Shown here: positions 1 to 5,249 of the stretch, piece after piece | How the letters are laid out: each line of letters opens with the position of its first letter | How positions within the stretch are numbered: position 1 is the stretch's first letter | Assembly (NCBI GenBank): GCA_041651175.1 | Contig: JBAZJT010000044.1 | Coordinates: 1 to 5,249, forward strand | From: Elusimicrobiales bacterium | Lineage (GTDB): Bacteria > Elusimicrobiota > Elusimicrobia > Elusimicrobiales > Elusimicrobiaceae | Reading direction: 5' to 3' | Length of the DNA stretch: 5,249 nt | Position numbers and translations under genes: made by a program | The notes under the pieces: generated by a model | Database searches by the model: none | Told to the model about the DNA's origin: nothing | What the model saw: the letters and a program-made list of their open reading frames with translations, nothing else

Positions 1-638
1 GTCTGCGCGTTGTCGGATGCGCGCGTTTTTGTTGTCAGGTTGCCGTTGTTGTCGTATGCGTAAGTATACTGGCTGTCGCTGTTCAGCCGGTTTGCGGCGT
101 CGCAGGCGTAACCGGAGCGCACGGCGTCGCTTGTGCGGTTGCCCACCGCGTCGTAGGCGAAGGTCTCGGACTGCACGCTCAGCGCGCCACTGGACGGGTG
201 TACCGCGCTTGTCAGGCGGTGCAGGTCGTCATAGCCGAAAGTGTGCGCCCCGAAATCGTCGGTCATGGTTGCGCGGTTGCCGGCAGTGTCGTATGTGTAG
301 CCGACGCTGGCGATAACCGCATTGTCGGTTTTGCGGCGGTAGGTTATTCCGGTAAGCTGATTGGCGGCGTCGTAAACATATTCCGCCGCCACCGCCGCGC
401 CCATATCCATGCGCGTGCGCCGTCCGGCGGCGTCGTAGGTGAATTGGAACTGCGTCCCGCCGGGCGCGGTTATCGTTACGGGGCGGTTCAGCGCGTCGTA
501 GCTGTAGCTCCATGTGTAGCCGGAGGCCGTCATCGCCAGCCGGTTCCCGGCGGCGTCGTATGTGTACGCGAACGCGCCGCCCAGGTTTGCGGCTTTGTCC
601 TGCGCGCTTGTTGCCGTTACCCTTCCCGCCGCGTCATA
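1..638 (-). repeat. Direct repeat copy B: duplicated YD-repeat DNA in the second RHS gene
   Basis: Aligned by eye to 2217-2854 with a constant offset of 2,216 and no gap. I counted 35 mismatches in 638 bases (about 94.5% identity). Positions 287-566 are identical over 280 bases, and the mismatches cluster at about 57-81, 164-286 and 567-594. The copy may extend left of the window. It ends at 638, where a TAT-GAC-GCG YD motif begins. Confidence 0.95.
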
Positions 639-824
639 TGTGTAATTGGAAGTGGTTAGTATGGATTTTTGTGAATGCAAACGGTTGGTCGTTTCGGCGA
701 TGGCAAGCACGTGCCCAAGCATTTGCCCATCCCCCTCCATTCCCGCCGGAATGGAGGCATGGGCACACACTGCGAGAAGCATCGCCGCACAATTGCAAGT
801 AAGTGTCCGCAGTGTTCTTGCCAT
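1..824 (-). CDS. Second, N-terminally short RHS/YD-repeat protein with its own signal peptide (partial, 3' end outside window)
   Basis: An open frame runs from ATG at 824 to the window edge without a stop, giving 274 complete codons. Residues 1-23 look like a Sec signal peptide (MARTLRTL basic start, CAAMLLAVC hydrophobic core, cleavage after AHA). Residues 24-62 are a unique linker (MEGDGQMLGHVLAIAETTN...). From Y63 the protein is YD repeats matching residues 739-950 of the large RHS protein, with only 10 of 212 residues changed. It therefore lacks the N-terminal beta region and the first half of the repeat array. It follows the membrane protein by 15 nt with a good ribosome binding site, so it is probably co-transcribed and translated. 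Left of the window it should continue through the RHS core into another tip. It could be a displaced RHS module revived by a new start, or a functional short secreted RHS. The gene call is firm, the function open. Confidence 0.88.
   Translation of the reverse strand, partial: MARTLRTLTCNCAAMLLAVCAHASIPAGMEGDGQMLGHVLAIAETTNRLHSQKSILTTSNYTYDAAGRVTATSAQDKAANLGGAFAYTYDAAGNRLAMTASGYTWSYSYDALNRPVTITAPGGTQFQFTYDAAGRRTRMDMGAAVAAEYVYDAANQLTGITYRRKTDNAVIASVGYTYDTAGNRATMTDDFGAHTFGYDDLHRLTSAVHPSSGALSVQSETFAYDAVGNRTSDAVRSGYACDAANRLNSDSQYTYAYDNNGNLTTKTRASDNAQ
725..764. repeat. Perfect palindrome (10-bp stem, 4-nt loop) inside the second RHS gene
   Basis: cctccattcc (734-743) and ggaatggagg (748-757) are exact inverted repeats around a cgcc loop. 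A further 6-bp outer pair, gcccat (725-730) with atgggc (759-764), extends the stem past a small internal loop. It codes residues 21-34, spanning the predicted signal-peptide cleavage site. It lacks a following T-run in either direction, so it does not look like an intrinsic terminator. It may be a REP-like element or an mRNA structure. Confidence 0.7.
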
Positions 825-833
825 TTTAAACAG

Positions 834-840
834 TCCTCTT
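834..840 (-). promoter_or_regulatory. Ribosome binding site AAGAGGA of the second RHS gene
   Basis: AAGAGGA begins on the last base of the preceding TGA stop and is nine bases from the ATG at 824-822. This is normal Shine-Dalgarno spacing and supports genuine independent translation of the downstream truncated RHS frame. Confidence 0.75.
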
Positions 841-1235
841 CACTTGTTGTTTCTATTTAGCATAATGTTTCTTTTGTGGAATCCATAAATTACGCCAGGG
901 ATGGCAAGAACCCAAGATACCCATAATATAGCAACTCCATATGCAGCTGTTGATTTAACAATCCATAACGGCATTTCCAGACGATGAATGTGTATCCAAT
1001 AGCATCCCGTGAAATAAACCCCTAGTGACATGAATAAATACACTAAGCCCCTCCTGCCCCATTTGTAGCTACAGACATAACCCATAACTATAAATACTGA
1101 GATAAGGTTAAGCACGCCAAAAAAAGAGCCGATAATACCTAACGTTACCAAGATGCTTCCGAGTACGATACCAATGCAAAATATCAGCGATATCACTGCA
1201 AATGCAACAATAAACTCCTGGATGATTCTTTTCAT
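840..1235 (-). CDS. Four-helix membrane protein, likely immunity protein of the RHS tip (131 aa)
   Basis: A small integral membrane protein with hydrophobic segments at about 8-30, 32-55, 62-80 and 97-118. Positive charges at the N-terminus (KR), in the loop after helix 2 (KWGRR) and at the C-terminus (HKR, NR) predict both ends in the cytoplasm. The start is the ATG at 1235-1233, which overlaps the RHS stop as ATGA and has GGAGG four bases upstream. A TTG at 1250 in the same frame would add five codons but would place GGAGG inside the gene, so it is rejected. The family is not recognised. The immunity role is inferred from position: immediately 3' of a toxin tip, translationally coupled, and with the same A+T-rich composition. 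A membrane immunity protein would suit a toxin that acts on or crosses the inner membrane. The gene stops at TGA (842-840), 15 nt before the next start. Confidence 0.85.
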   Translation of the reverse strand: MKRIIQEFIVAFAVISLIFCIGIVLGSILVTLGIIGSFFGVLNLISVFIVMGYVCSYKWGRRGLVYLFMSLGVYFTGCYWIHIHRLEMPLWIVKSTAAYGVAILWVSWVLAIPGVIYGFHKRNIMLNRNNK

Positions 1236-1618
1236 TTTTCCTCCATACAATTATCTGGCTTGGGGTTTTTACATTCCCACCATGTTTTAATAGCCCATAC
1301 AATGCAATTATTCAGAAAAGACCATTCCACCCCTTTTTGCTGATCACGTAACGCTTTCTGGCGAACACATTTTGTCGTTTTAGAGTCAGACCCCGACCAT
1401 GGCCAACCAAATAGTCGCCGTCCTCTATCTATGTCCTCTGGATTGTTAATATCGATATTCTCTGGTGTACTCAATCCATAAGTAGCCCCTCCAGCCTCGA
1501 TATAAAAATGCGGAACCGAACCTGTAAAGTCAGCAATCCTCATGCAAGTTCGGACACTTGCAGGCCTACTTTTCCATTTATTGCCCCAATGTTGCGCTTC
1601 ATCGCTTTCAAAATTTTG
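1232..1618 (-). other. Variable C-terminal tip (residues 1151-1278), possible permuted papain/NlpC-like toxin domain
   Basis: This 128-residue segment directly follows the core motif and is the variable toxin position of RHS proteins. It contains PHFYIEAGG-x-TYGL with H1187, five Cys (1175, 1234, 1255, 1266, 1274), and SFLNNCIVWAI with C1255. A His in an H-x-Y-I-E beta strand, followed about 70 residues later by a Cys in NNC-x-x-WA, resembles circularly permuted papain-fold (NlpC/P60- or LRAT-like) domains seen in polymorphic toxins. That would make it a peptidase, amidase or acyltransferase. The assignment is inference from motif order and has not been tested by search. Alternatively the tip is a different fold stabilised by disulfides. 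Its codons are much A+T-richer than the core. Confidence 0.5.
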
Positions 1619-4600
1619 CCCTGAACTATCAGTATGGTTTTGTGGATTCTCTGCAACATAAGTGTATAAATTGCTATTCCCACCAAAAAATCCAATCGGA
1701 TCTTTCTGGATGAATCTGCCGGTGTCGGGGGCGTAGTATCTGGCGCGGTAATAGAACAGGCCGGTTTCGGCGTCCCATTCTCGGGCGGTGTAGCTGTATA
1801 GGCTGCCCGTCTGCGACCAGGCGCTTGTGCTGGCGGTTATTTCGTTTCTGAACACGGGCTTGCCGTAGGCTTGGTATTGCGCGCGCTCAACTACGGTTCC
1901 CGTCTGGTCGGCGATGGCGATTATGCTGCCAAGCCCGTCGGCCAGCAGGTAATAATCGCTTGCGCCTTTTCTTAACATCAGCGGCTCGTCCGTGCCGGGG
2001 CCGTGCGTGTAGGTCGCCTTCAGCGCGCCGTCCGCGCCGGTTACAAATGCGATGTCCTCGCCGTCGTAGATGTAATGCTGTTCGCGAATTGTCTCGCCGT
2101 TGTGCGTTATCGTTTTTGCGATTCTCCGGCCTGTCGCGTCGTAACGGAGCGCCTCGCTGTAGCCCGACGGCAGGTTTACTTGCGTAAGGCGGTTCTGCGC
2201 GTCGTAGATGTATGCGGTCTGCGCGTTGTCGGATGCGCGCGTTTTTGTTGTCAGGTTGCCGTTGTTGTCGTAATCGTAGGTGTAAAGCGAATCGCTATTC
2301 AGTCGGTTTGCGGCGTCGCAGGCGTAACCGGAGCGCACGGCGTCGCTTGTGCGGTTGCCCACCGCGTCGTAGGCGAAGGCCTCGGACTGCACGCTCAGCG
2401 CGCCGCTGGACGGGTGTACCGCGCTTGTCAGACGGTGCAGGTCGTCATAAGCGAATCCGTGGCTGCCGAAATCGTCAGCCATGGTTGCGCGGTTGCCGGC
2501 GTTGTCGTATGTGTAGCCGACGCTGGCGATAACCGCATTGTCGGTTTTGCGGCGGTAGGTTATTCCGGTAAGCTGATTGGCGGCGTCGTAAACATATTCC
2601 GCCGCCACCGCCGCGCCCATATCCATGCGCGTGCGCCGTCCGGCGGCGTCGTAGGTGAATTGGAACTGCGTCCCGCCGGGCGCGGTTATCGTTACGGGGC
2701 GGTTCAGCGCGTCGTAGCTGTAGCTCCATGTGTAGCCGGAGGCCGTCATCGCCAGCCGGTTCCCGGCGGCGTCGTATGTGTAGGTGAACGCGCCGCCGAG
2801 GTTTGCAATCTTGTCCTGCGCGCTTGTTGCCGTTACCCTTCCCGCCGCGTCATAGCCGAATTGCAACTTTGTTTGCGGACCTTCCACCGTTGTCAGGTTG
2901 CCCGCAAGGTCGTAGCCGTAGGCCGTCTGCCCGTCGGGGGCGGTGGCGGATGCCAGCCGGCCCAAAATATCGTAAGCGAACGCGAAGCTGCTGCCGTTTG
3001 CGTCAGCCGCCGCGCTGATCCTTCCCGCCGCGTCGTAGCCGTAGCTCGCCGCATGGCTTAACGGATCGGTTACGGCGGACAGCCTTCCCTGCGCGTCGTA
3101 GGCGAAACCCGTCGCGTGATTGGCGGCGTCCGTCAGCGAAACAAGCCGCTTTGCGCCCGTCTCAAAACCGCCCGGCTCGTAGCCGTAGCGCGTTACGCCG
3201 CCGATGGCGTCGGTAACCGTGTCAACCGTGTTGTCCGGGTTGTAGGCGAAAGCCACCGCCTTGCCCGCCGGGTCCGTCATGCGCGTTACGCGGCCTATGA
3301 TGTCATAGGCGAAACCGGAATTGCGGTTCAGCGCGTCGGTTACGGATGTTGCATTGCCGTAGCCGTCCCGCCCGATTGTTACAGCATGGCCCAGCGGGCC
3401 GGTTATCGCCAGCGGCAGTCCGTGCGCGTTATTGGTTATATCGGTTGAATGCCCCGCCGCGTCGGTGATGCGCGACAGGTTGCCGCTTGCGTCGTACGAA
3501 AAATGCGCGGTGTTGCCCTTCGCGTCGGCGTAATAGCTGATGTTGCCGGACGCAGGGTCGTAGCCGATGTTGACGCGGTTGCCCAGCGGGTCCGTCGCGG
3601 CGGTCAGCCGGTTTTTCGCGTCCCACGCATAGCCGCGGACATTGCCGGCGGGATCGGTAACCTGAACCGGATTGTTCGCCGAATCGTAGGCGAACAGCGT
3701 CTTGCCGCCCGCGCCGTCAACCGTGTATGCCCGCCGGAAATGGCCGTTGGACTTGTTCCACCGCACCACCTCTTTGCCGCCCAAAGGCGGCGTGATGCGG
3801 GTTTCGCCCTCGCCGGTCTGGTCGTCTACGATATATTCATAGGTGTATGTCCCCCGCGGCCCGGTTTTGGAGCTTAAATAATACCGCTGCGGGAAATACC
3901 ACGCCGAAAACGCCGCCCGGTCCACGAAATAATAGCCGGACGCCGCCGGCGCAAGCGGCGCCAGATACACCTTGTCCGCCGGAGCCGCCGCGCCCGCCAG
4001 CAGCGCGCACCGCTCCGCGCCCGCGTAGTTGAACGCCGGAACGGATTTGCAGTCCCGCGAATGGTCCACCCGGTACGCCGGCGCCGAGTAAGCATAGCTT
4101 GTAACCTGCCCGCCGGGCGGGGTAACGCGCGAAAGCAGCTCCGCGTTCCCCCAGCCGCCCGGCGCGAAATACCCGCCCGCAAAACCCTCCAGCCCGGATA
4201 CGGAATAGCCCTGATAGCCGAAGGTTGACACGCCCTCGGGCCCTTCAAGCCGCTCCAGCAGCCCGGAGCCGGTGTAGCCGAAATAATGCGCCCGCCCGCC
4301 GATGTCGGTTACAGAAGACACCCGCCCCGCCCCGTCGCGCGAAAACGAGTAAAGTACGCGCCCGTCCGGGTCCCGCACGGCCGACAGCAGCCCGGAGGAA
4401 TACTCCAGCAAAAGCGCCGCGCCGTTGCGGTCGGTTACCGAAACCAGCCGCCCCGCGCCGTCGTAGGAATAAACCAGCCTGTCGTCCGCGCTCCACACAA
4501 ACCCCGACGGCGCCGCGGTGGAGCCGGAAACCGACAAAACGGCGCTCTCGCCCGCAGGCGCAACCCACTGGCCGGAGGAATTGAGGAAATACAGCAGCCG

Positions 4601-5068
4601 CCGCCCGTCCGGCGGGCGCACGACGGCGACGGTCTCCAGGTCGGAGGCGGGAATGTCCATGCCGGAGGCGCCCATCAAAGCGCCGGGTGAGTACGGGTCG
4701 CTCCAGCCGCCCGCAACCGAGGCAGAAGCCAGCAGCCGCGCCGCCGGATACACCCGCACCGACGATTCAAACGAATGCCGCCACGACCTGCCGATGTCGC
4801 CGGCGTCCTGGTTGTCGCTGAGGTAGAACACCCGGAAATCCACCGGCCCGGCGAAATTGGGGACATAGACCGCCGGGTCGCCGCTGACGGAAACGCCGCC
4901 GGACGCCTCGTCGTAGCACCGCGGACAGTCCGAAGGAGCCTCCGTGGAAGGCAACTGGCACGTCTCGGGAGTGGGAGATTTGGGCAGAGTCCGGGCGTGC
5001 AAAAACGGCGCGGATAGGAATACCGTGCTTATGAAAATCAACAATTTAAAAACAGTGGTCCTTATCAT
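1232..5068 (-). CDS. Secreted RHS/YD-repeat polymorphic toxin protein (1278 aa)
   Basis: Large RHS-family protein, expected to be exported and to form a YD-repeat beta shell that encloses and releases its C-terminal tip. Layout: Sec signal peptide 1-25 (basic MIRTTVFK, hydrophobic core, likely cleavage after LHA); Cys-bearing linker with C37 and CPRC at 48-51; N-terminal beta region about 60-290 (VDFRVFYLSDN...GRSWRHSF at 77-100); a less repetitive insert about 290-405 with C340 and C354; YD repeats about 445-985 (YDxxGRL/TDPxGN style); RHS-associated core about 995-1150, including DGLGSI, YRARYYAPDTGRF and KDPIGFFGG; variable tip 1151-1278. The ATG at 5068 is chosen because it gives the basic n-region of the signal peptide, although no clear ribosome binding site precedes it. 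There is no PAAR or VgrG-like domain, so type VI delivery is not indicated. Codons become A+T-rich from about residue 1118. The stop overlaps the next gene by 4 nt. The family call is certain; the toxin role is inferred. Confidence 0.95.
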   Translation of the reverse strand: MIRTTVFKLLIFISTVFLSAPFLHARTLPKSPTPETCQLPSTEAPSDCPRCYDEASGGVSVSGDPAVYVPNFAGPVDFRVFYLSDNQDAGDIGRSWRHSFESSVRVYPAARLLASASVAGGWSDPYSPGALMGASGMDIPASDLETVAVVRPPDGRRLLYFLNSSGQWVAPAGESAVLSVSGSTAAPSGFVWSADDRLVYSYDGAGRLVSVTDRNGAALLLEYSSGLLSAVRDPDGRVLYSFSRDGAGRVSSVTDIGGRAHYFGYTGSGLLERLEGPEGVSTFGYQGYSVSGLEGFAGGYFAPGGWGNAELLSRVTPPGGQVTSYAYSAPAYRVDHSRDCKSVPAFNYAGAERCALLAGAAAPADKVYLAPLAPAASGYYFVDRAAFSAWYFPQRYYLSSKTGPRGTYTYEYIVDDQTGEGETRITPPLGGKEVVRWNKSNGHFRRAYTVDGAGGKTLFAYDSANNPVQVTDPAGNVRGYAWDAKNRLTAATDPLGNRVNIGYDPASGNISYYADAKGNTAHFSYDASGNLSRITDAAGHSTDITNNAHGLPLAITGPLGHAVTIGRDGYGNATSVTDALNRNSGFAYDIIGRVTRMTDPAGKAVAFAYNPDNTVDTVTDAIGGVTRYGYEPGGFETGAKRLVSLTDAANHATGFAYDAQGRLSAVTDPLSHAASYGYDAAGRISAAADANGSSFAFAYDILGRLASATAPDGQTAYGYDLAGNLTTVEGPQTKLQFGYDAAGRVTATSAQDKIANLGGAFTYTYDAAGNRLAMTASGYTWSYSYDALNRPVTITAPGGTQFQFTYDAAGRRTRMDMGAAVAAEYVYDAANQLTGITYRRKTDNAVIASVGYTYDNAGNRATMADDFGSHGFAYDDLHRLTSAVHPSSGALSVQSEAFAYDAVGNRTSDAVRSGYACDAANRLNSDSLYTYDYDNNGNLTTKTRASDNAQTAYIYDAQNRLTQVNLPSGYSEALRYDATGRRIAKTITHNGETIREQHYIYDGEDIAFVTGADGALKATYTHGPGTDEPLMLRKGASDYYLLADGLGSIIAIADQTGTVVERAQYQAYGKPVFRNEITASTSAWSQTGSLYSYTAREWDAETGLFYYRARYYAPDTGRFIQKDPIGFFGGNSNLYTYVAENPQNHTDSSGQNFESDEAQHWGNKWKSRPASVRTCMRIADFTGSVPHFYIEAGGATYGLSTPENIDINNPEDIDRGRRLFGWPWSGSDSKTTKCVRQKALRDQQKGVEWSFLNNCIVWAIKTWWECKNPKPDNCMEEK
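1240..1244 (-). promoter_or_regulatory. Ribosome binding site GGAGG inside the RHS 3' end
   Basis: GGAGG lies four bases before the ATG at 1235 and within the last RHS codons (M-E-E-K). With the ATGA stop/start overlap it implies translational coupling of the membrane protein to RHS translation, and it decides the start in favour of ATG over the upstream TTG. Confidence 0.8.
1619..1705 (-). other. RHS core diaspartyl self-cleavage motif, variant DPIG...DSSG
   Basis: Residues about 1122-1150 match the conserved end of RHS cores: DPIG, then FFGG, NLYTYVAENP, and a second Asp. D1123 and D1147 correspond to the two Asp residues of the aspartic autoprotease described for RHS/TcC proteins, and the 20-residue spacer after DPIG fits the common form. 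The second half reads DSSG-Q instead of the usual DPxG-L, so the Pro and the Leu at the expected cleavage site are replaced. Whether cleavage still occurs cannot be judged from sequence. Confidence 0.75.
2114..3721 (-). repeat. Main YD-repeat array of the large RHS protein
   Basis: Residues about 450-985 consist of degenerate repeats of roughly 20 residues with the pattern YDxxGRLxxxTDPxG, for example FAYDIIGRVTRMTDPAG, YGYDAAGRISAAADANG and YTYDAAGNRLAMTASG. At DNA level the plus strand shows the corresponding recurring word gcgtcgta (antisense of TAC-GAC-GC). In known RHS and TcC structures such repeats form a hollow beta-strand spiral; that role is taken from the family. Confidence 0.9.
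2217..2854 (-). repeat. Direct repeat copy A: YD-repeat DNA in the large RHS gene
   Basis: This is the partner of 1-638, coding residues 739-950 of the large RHS protein. The two copies are in the same orientation and in matching codon phase. Upstream of 2854 (in gene direction) the sequences diverge abruptly: QFG-YDAAGRV in the large gene, NYT-YDAAGRV in the short one. Confidence 0.95.
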
Positions 5069-5100
5069 AATTTTCAGTTGACAATGACAGCGGGTTTTGT
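5069..5100 (-). other. Short intergenic gap before the large RHS gene
   Basis: These 32 nt separate the upstream stop from the RHS ATG. On the minus strand the bases just before the ATG read AACTGAAAATT, without a recognisable Shine-Dalgarno sequence. No well-spaced -35/-10 pair is visible, so the RHS gene may be transcribed from further upstream with the preceding gene. Confidence 0.5.
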
Positions 5101-5249
5101 TTATTTTTGTTTTTCCTCCTTTTCAAATTGAAACCGGTTTGCCTTGATATCTTCGTATATGGATTTGAGCTTTGCGTAATAGACATCTTCGGTTTCATCC
5201 ATGCTGAATTGTCCTATTTTTTTCCATCTTATTTTACCCTTCAGGGAAA
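5101..5249 (-). CDS. C-terminal 48 codons of an unidentified upstream gene (partial)
   Basis: An open minus-strand frame enters from the right edge and ends at TAA (5103-5101). The visible 48 residues are strongly charged: a basic stretch (KGKIRWKK), then MDETEDVYYAKLKSIYED and a Lys/Glu-rich end (EKEEKQK), probably a terminal helix. I do not recognise the family. It is read as coding because the frame is open on the same strand as the other genes, has an amphipathic composition, and stops 32 nt before the RHS start, as expected for an operon neighbour. An internal ATG (the M of MDETED) could start a tiny ORF, but no ribosome binding site precedes it, so a longer gene running off the window is more likely. 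The short length leaves some doubt that it is a real gene. Confidence 0.55.
   Translation of the reverse strand, partial: SLKGKIRWKKIGQFSMDETEDVYYAKLKSIYEDIKANRFQFEKEEKQK

Larger units (their letters stand above)
840..1715 (-). other. A+T-rich tip/immunity cassette
   Basis: From about codon 1118 of the large RHS gene (just before QKDPIG) the codons change from G/C-ending (GAC ACC GGC) to A/T-rich (AGA, ATT GGA TTT TTT GGT). They stay so through the tip and the membrane protein. The flanking core is G+C-rich. The shift inside a conserved core motif is what exchange of an RHS tip with its immunity gene would leave. The edges are approximate. Confidence 0.7.

Noticed and set aside
229..513. Minus-strand frame (94 codons) in the duplicated region, also present at 2475-2729
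   Set aside because: It is out of phase with the YD-repeat reading frame, and both copies are shadows of the same repeat. The real frame starts at 824 and is open across the whole region.
760..824. Lipoprotein signal (LAVC) in the second RHS protein
   Set aside because: The residue before Cys is Val rather than Gly, Ala or Ser, and an AHA-S signal peptidase I site follows directly, so ordinary cleavage is favoured.
1236..1250. TTG start at 1250 for the membrane protein, giving 136 residues
   Set aside because: The ATG at 1235 has GGAGG just upstream and a classic ATGA overlap with the RHS stop. The TTG start would have no ribosome binding site.
2003..3061. Long plus-strand open frame of 352 codons opposite the YD repeats
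   Set aside because: It is antisense to the RHS gene, its Arg/Val/Ala-rich translation merely mirrors the repeated YD codons, and a similar frame appears at 198-659 only because the DNA is duplicated. No ribosome binding site or domain is visible.
2114..3721. Regular recurring short words suggesting a CRISPR-like or tandem DNA repeat
   Set aside because: The recurring gcgtcgta words reflect the encoded YD motif, spacing varies with the protein repeats, and the intervening sequence is coding and in frame.
5078..5106. TTGACA (5078-5083) as a plus-strand -35 box
   Set aside because: The hexamer 17 bases on (ttattt) is a poor -10 box and there is no plus-strand gene for it to serve.
5115..5121. 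AAGGAGG as ribosome binding site of the large RHS gene
   Set aside because: It lies 46 nt before the ATG and inside the upstream gene as Lys-Glu codons. No start codon follows at workable spacing.

Overview
The window carries a minus-strand polymorphic-toxin (RHS/YD-repeat) locus. It reads right to left: the 3' end of an unidentified gene; a complete 1278-residue secreted RHS protein; a small four-helix membrane protein that overlaps the RHS stop and is its likely immunity partner; and the first 274 codons of a second, N-terminally short RHS protein that leaves the window at base 1. All four share one strand with tight spacing (32 nt, a 4-nt overlap, then 15 nt), so they probably form an operon. 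No promoter, terminator, RNA gene, CRISPR array or transposase is apparent. The window is almost entirely coding, and its only gap is 5069-5100.

Both RHS proteins begin with a Sec-type signal peptide, and all genes use ordinary Shine-Dalgarno/ATG signals where signals are visible. A bacterium with a cell envelope that needs Sec export is therefore suggested, probably Gram-negative, but the sequence does not allow a taxon to be named. The RHS core is G+C-rich with strong third-position G/C preference. The last ~30 codons of the core, the C-terminal tip and the membrane protein (about 840-1715) are clearly A+T-richer, the usual mark of an exchanged RHS tip plus immunity cassette.

Layout by region: 5101-5249, C-terminus of an unknown charged protein. 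1232-5068, RHS protein with signal peptide, N-terminal beta region, YD repeats, RHS-associated core with a diaspartyl self-cleavage motif (second half DSSG instead of DPxG), and a 128-residue variable tip with a His...Cys arrangement suggesting a permuted papain/NlpC-like fold. 840-1235, membrane protein. 1-824, second RHS protein with its own ribosome binding site and signal peptide. Its repeat region (1-638) is an almost exact copy of codons 739-950 of the large RHS gene (2217-2854).

Working model (inference): the large RHS protein is exported, folds as a YD-repeat shell around its tip, and releases the tip as a toxin from which the membrane protein protects the producer. The downstream copy looks like a displaced or alternative RHS module that has acquired its own start and export signal. 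Recombination between the two in-frame 638-bp copies would delete 2,216 bp and give the large RHS protein a new tip.
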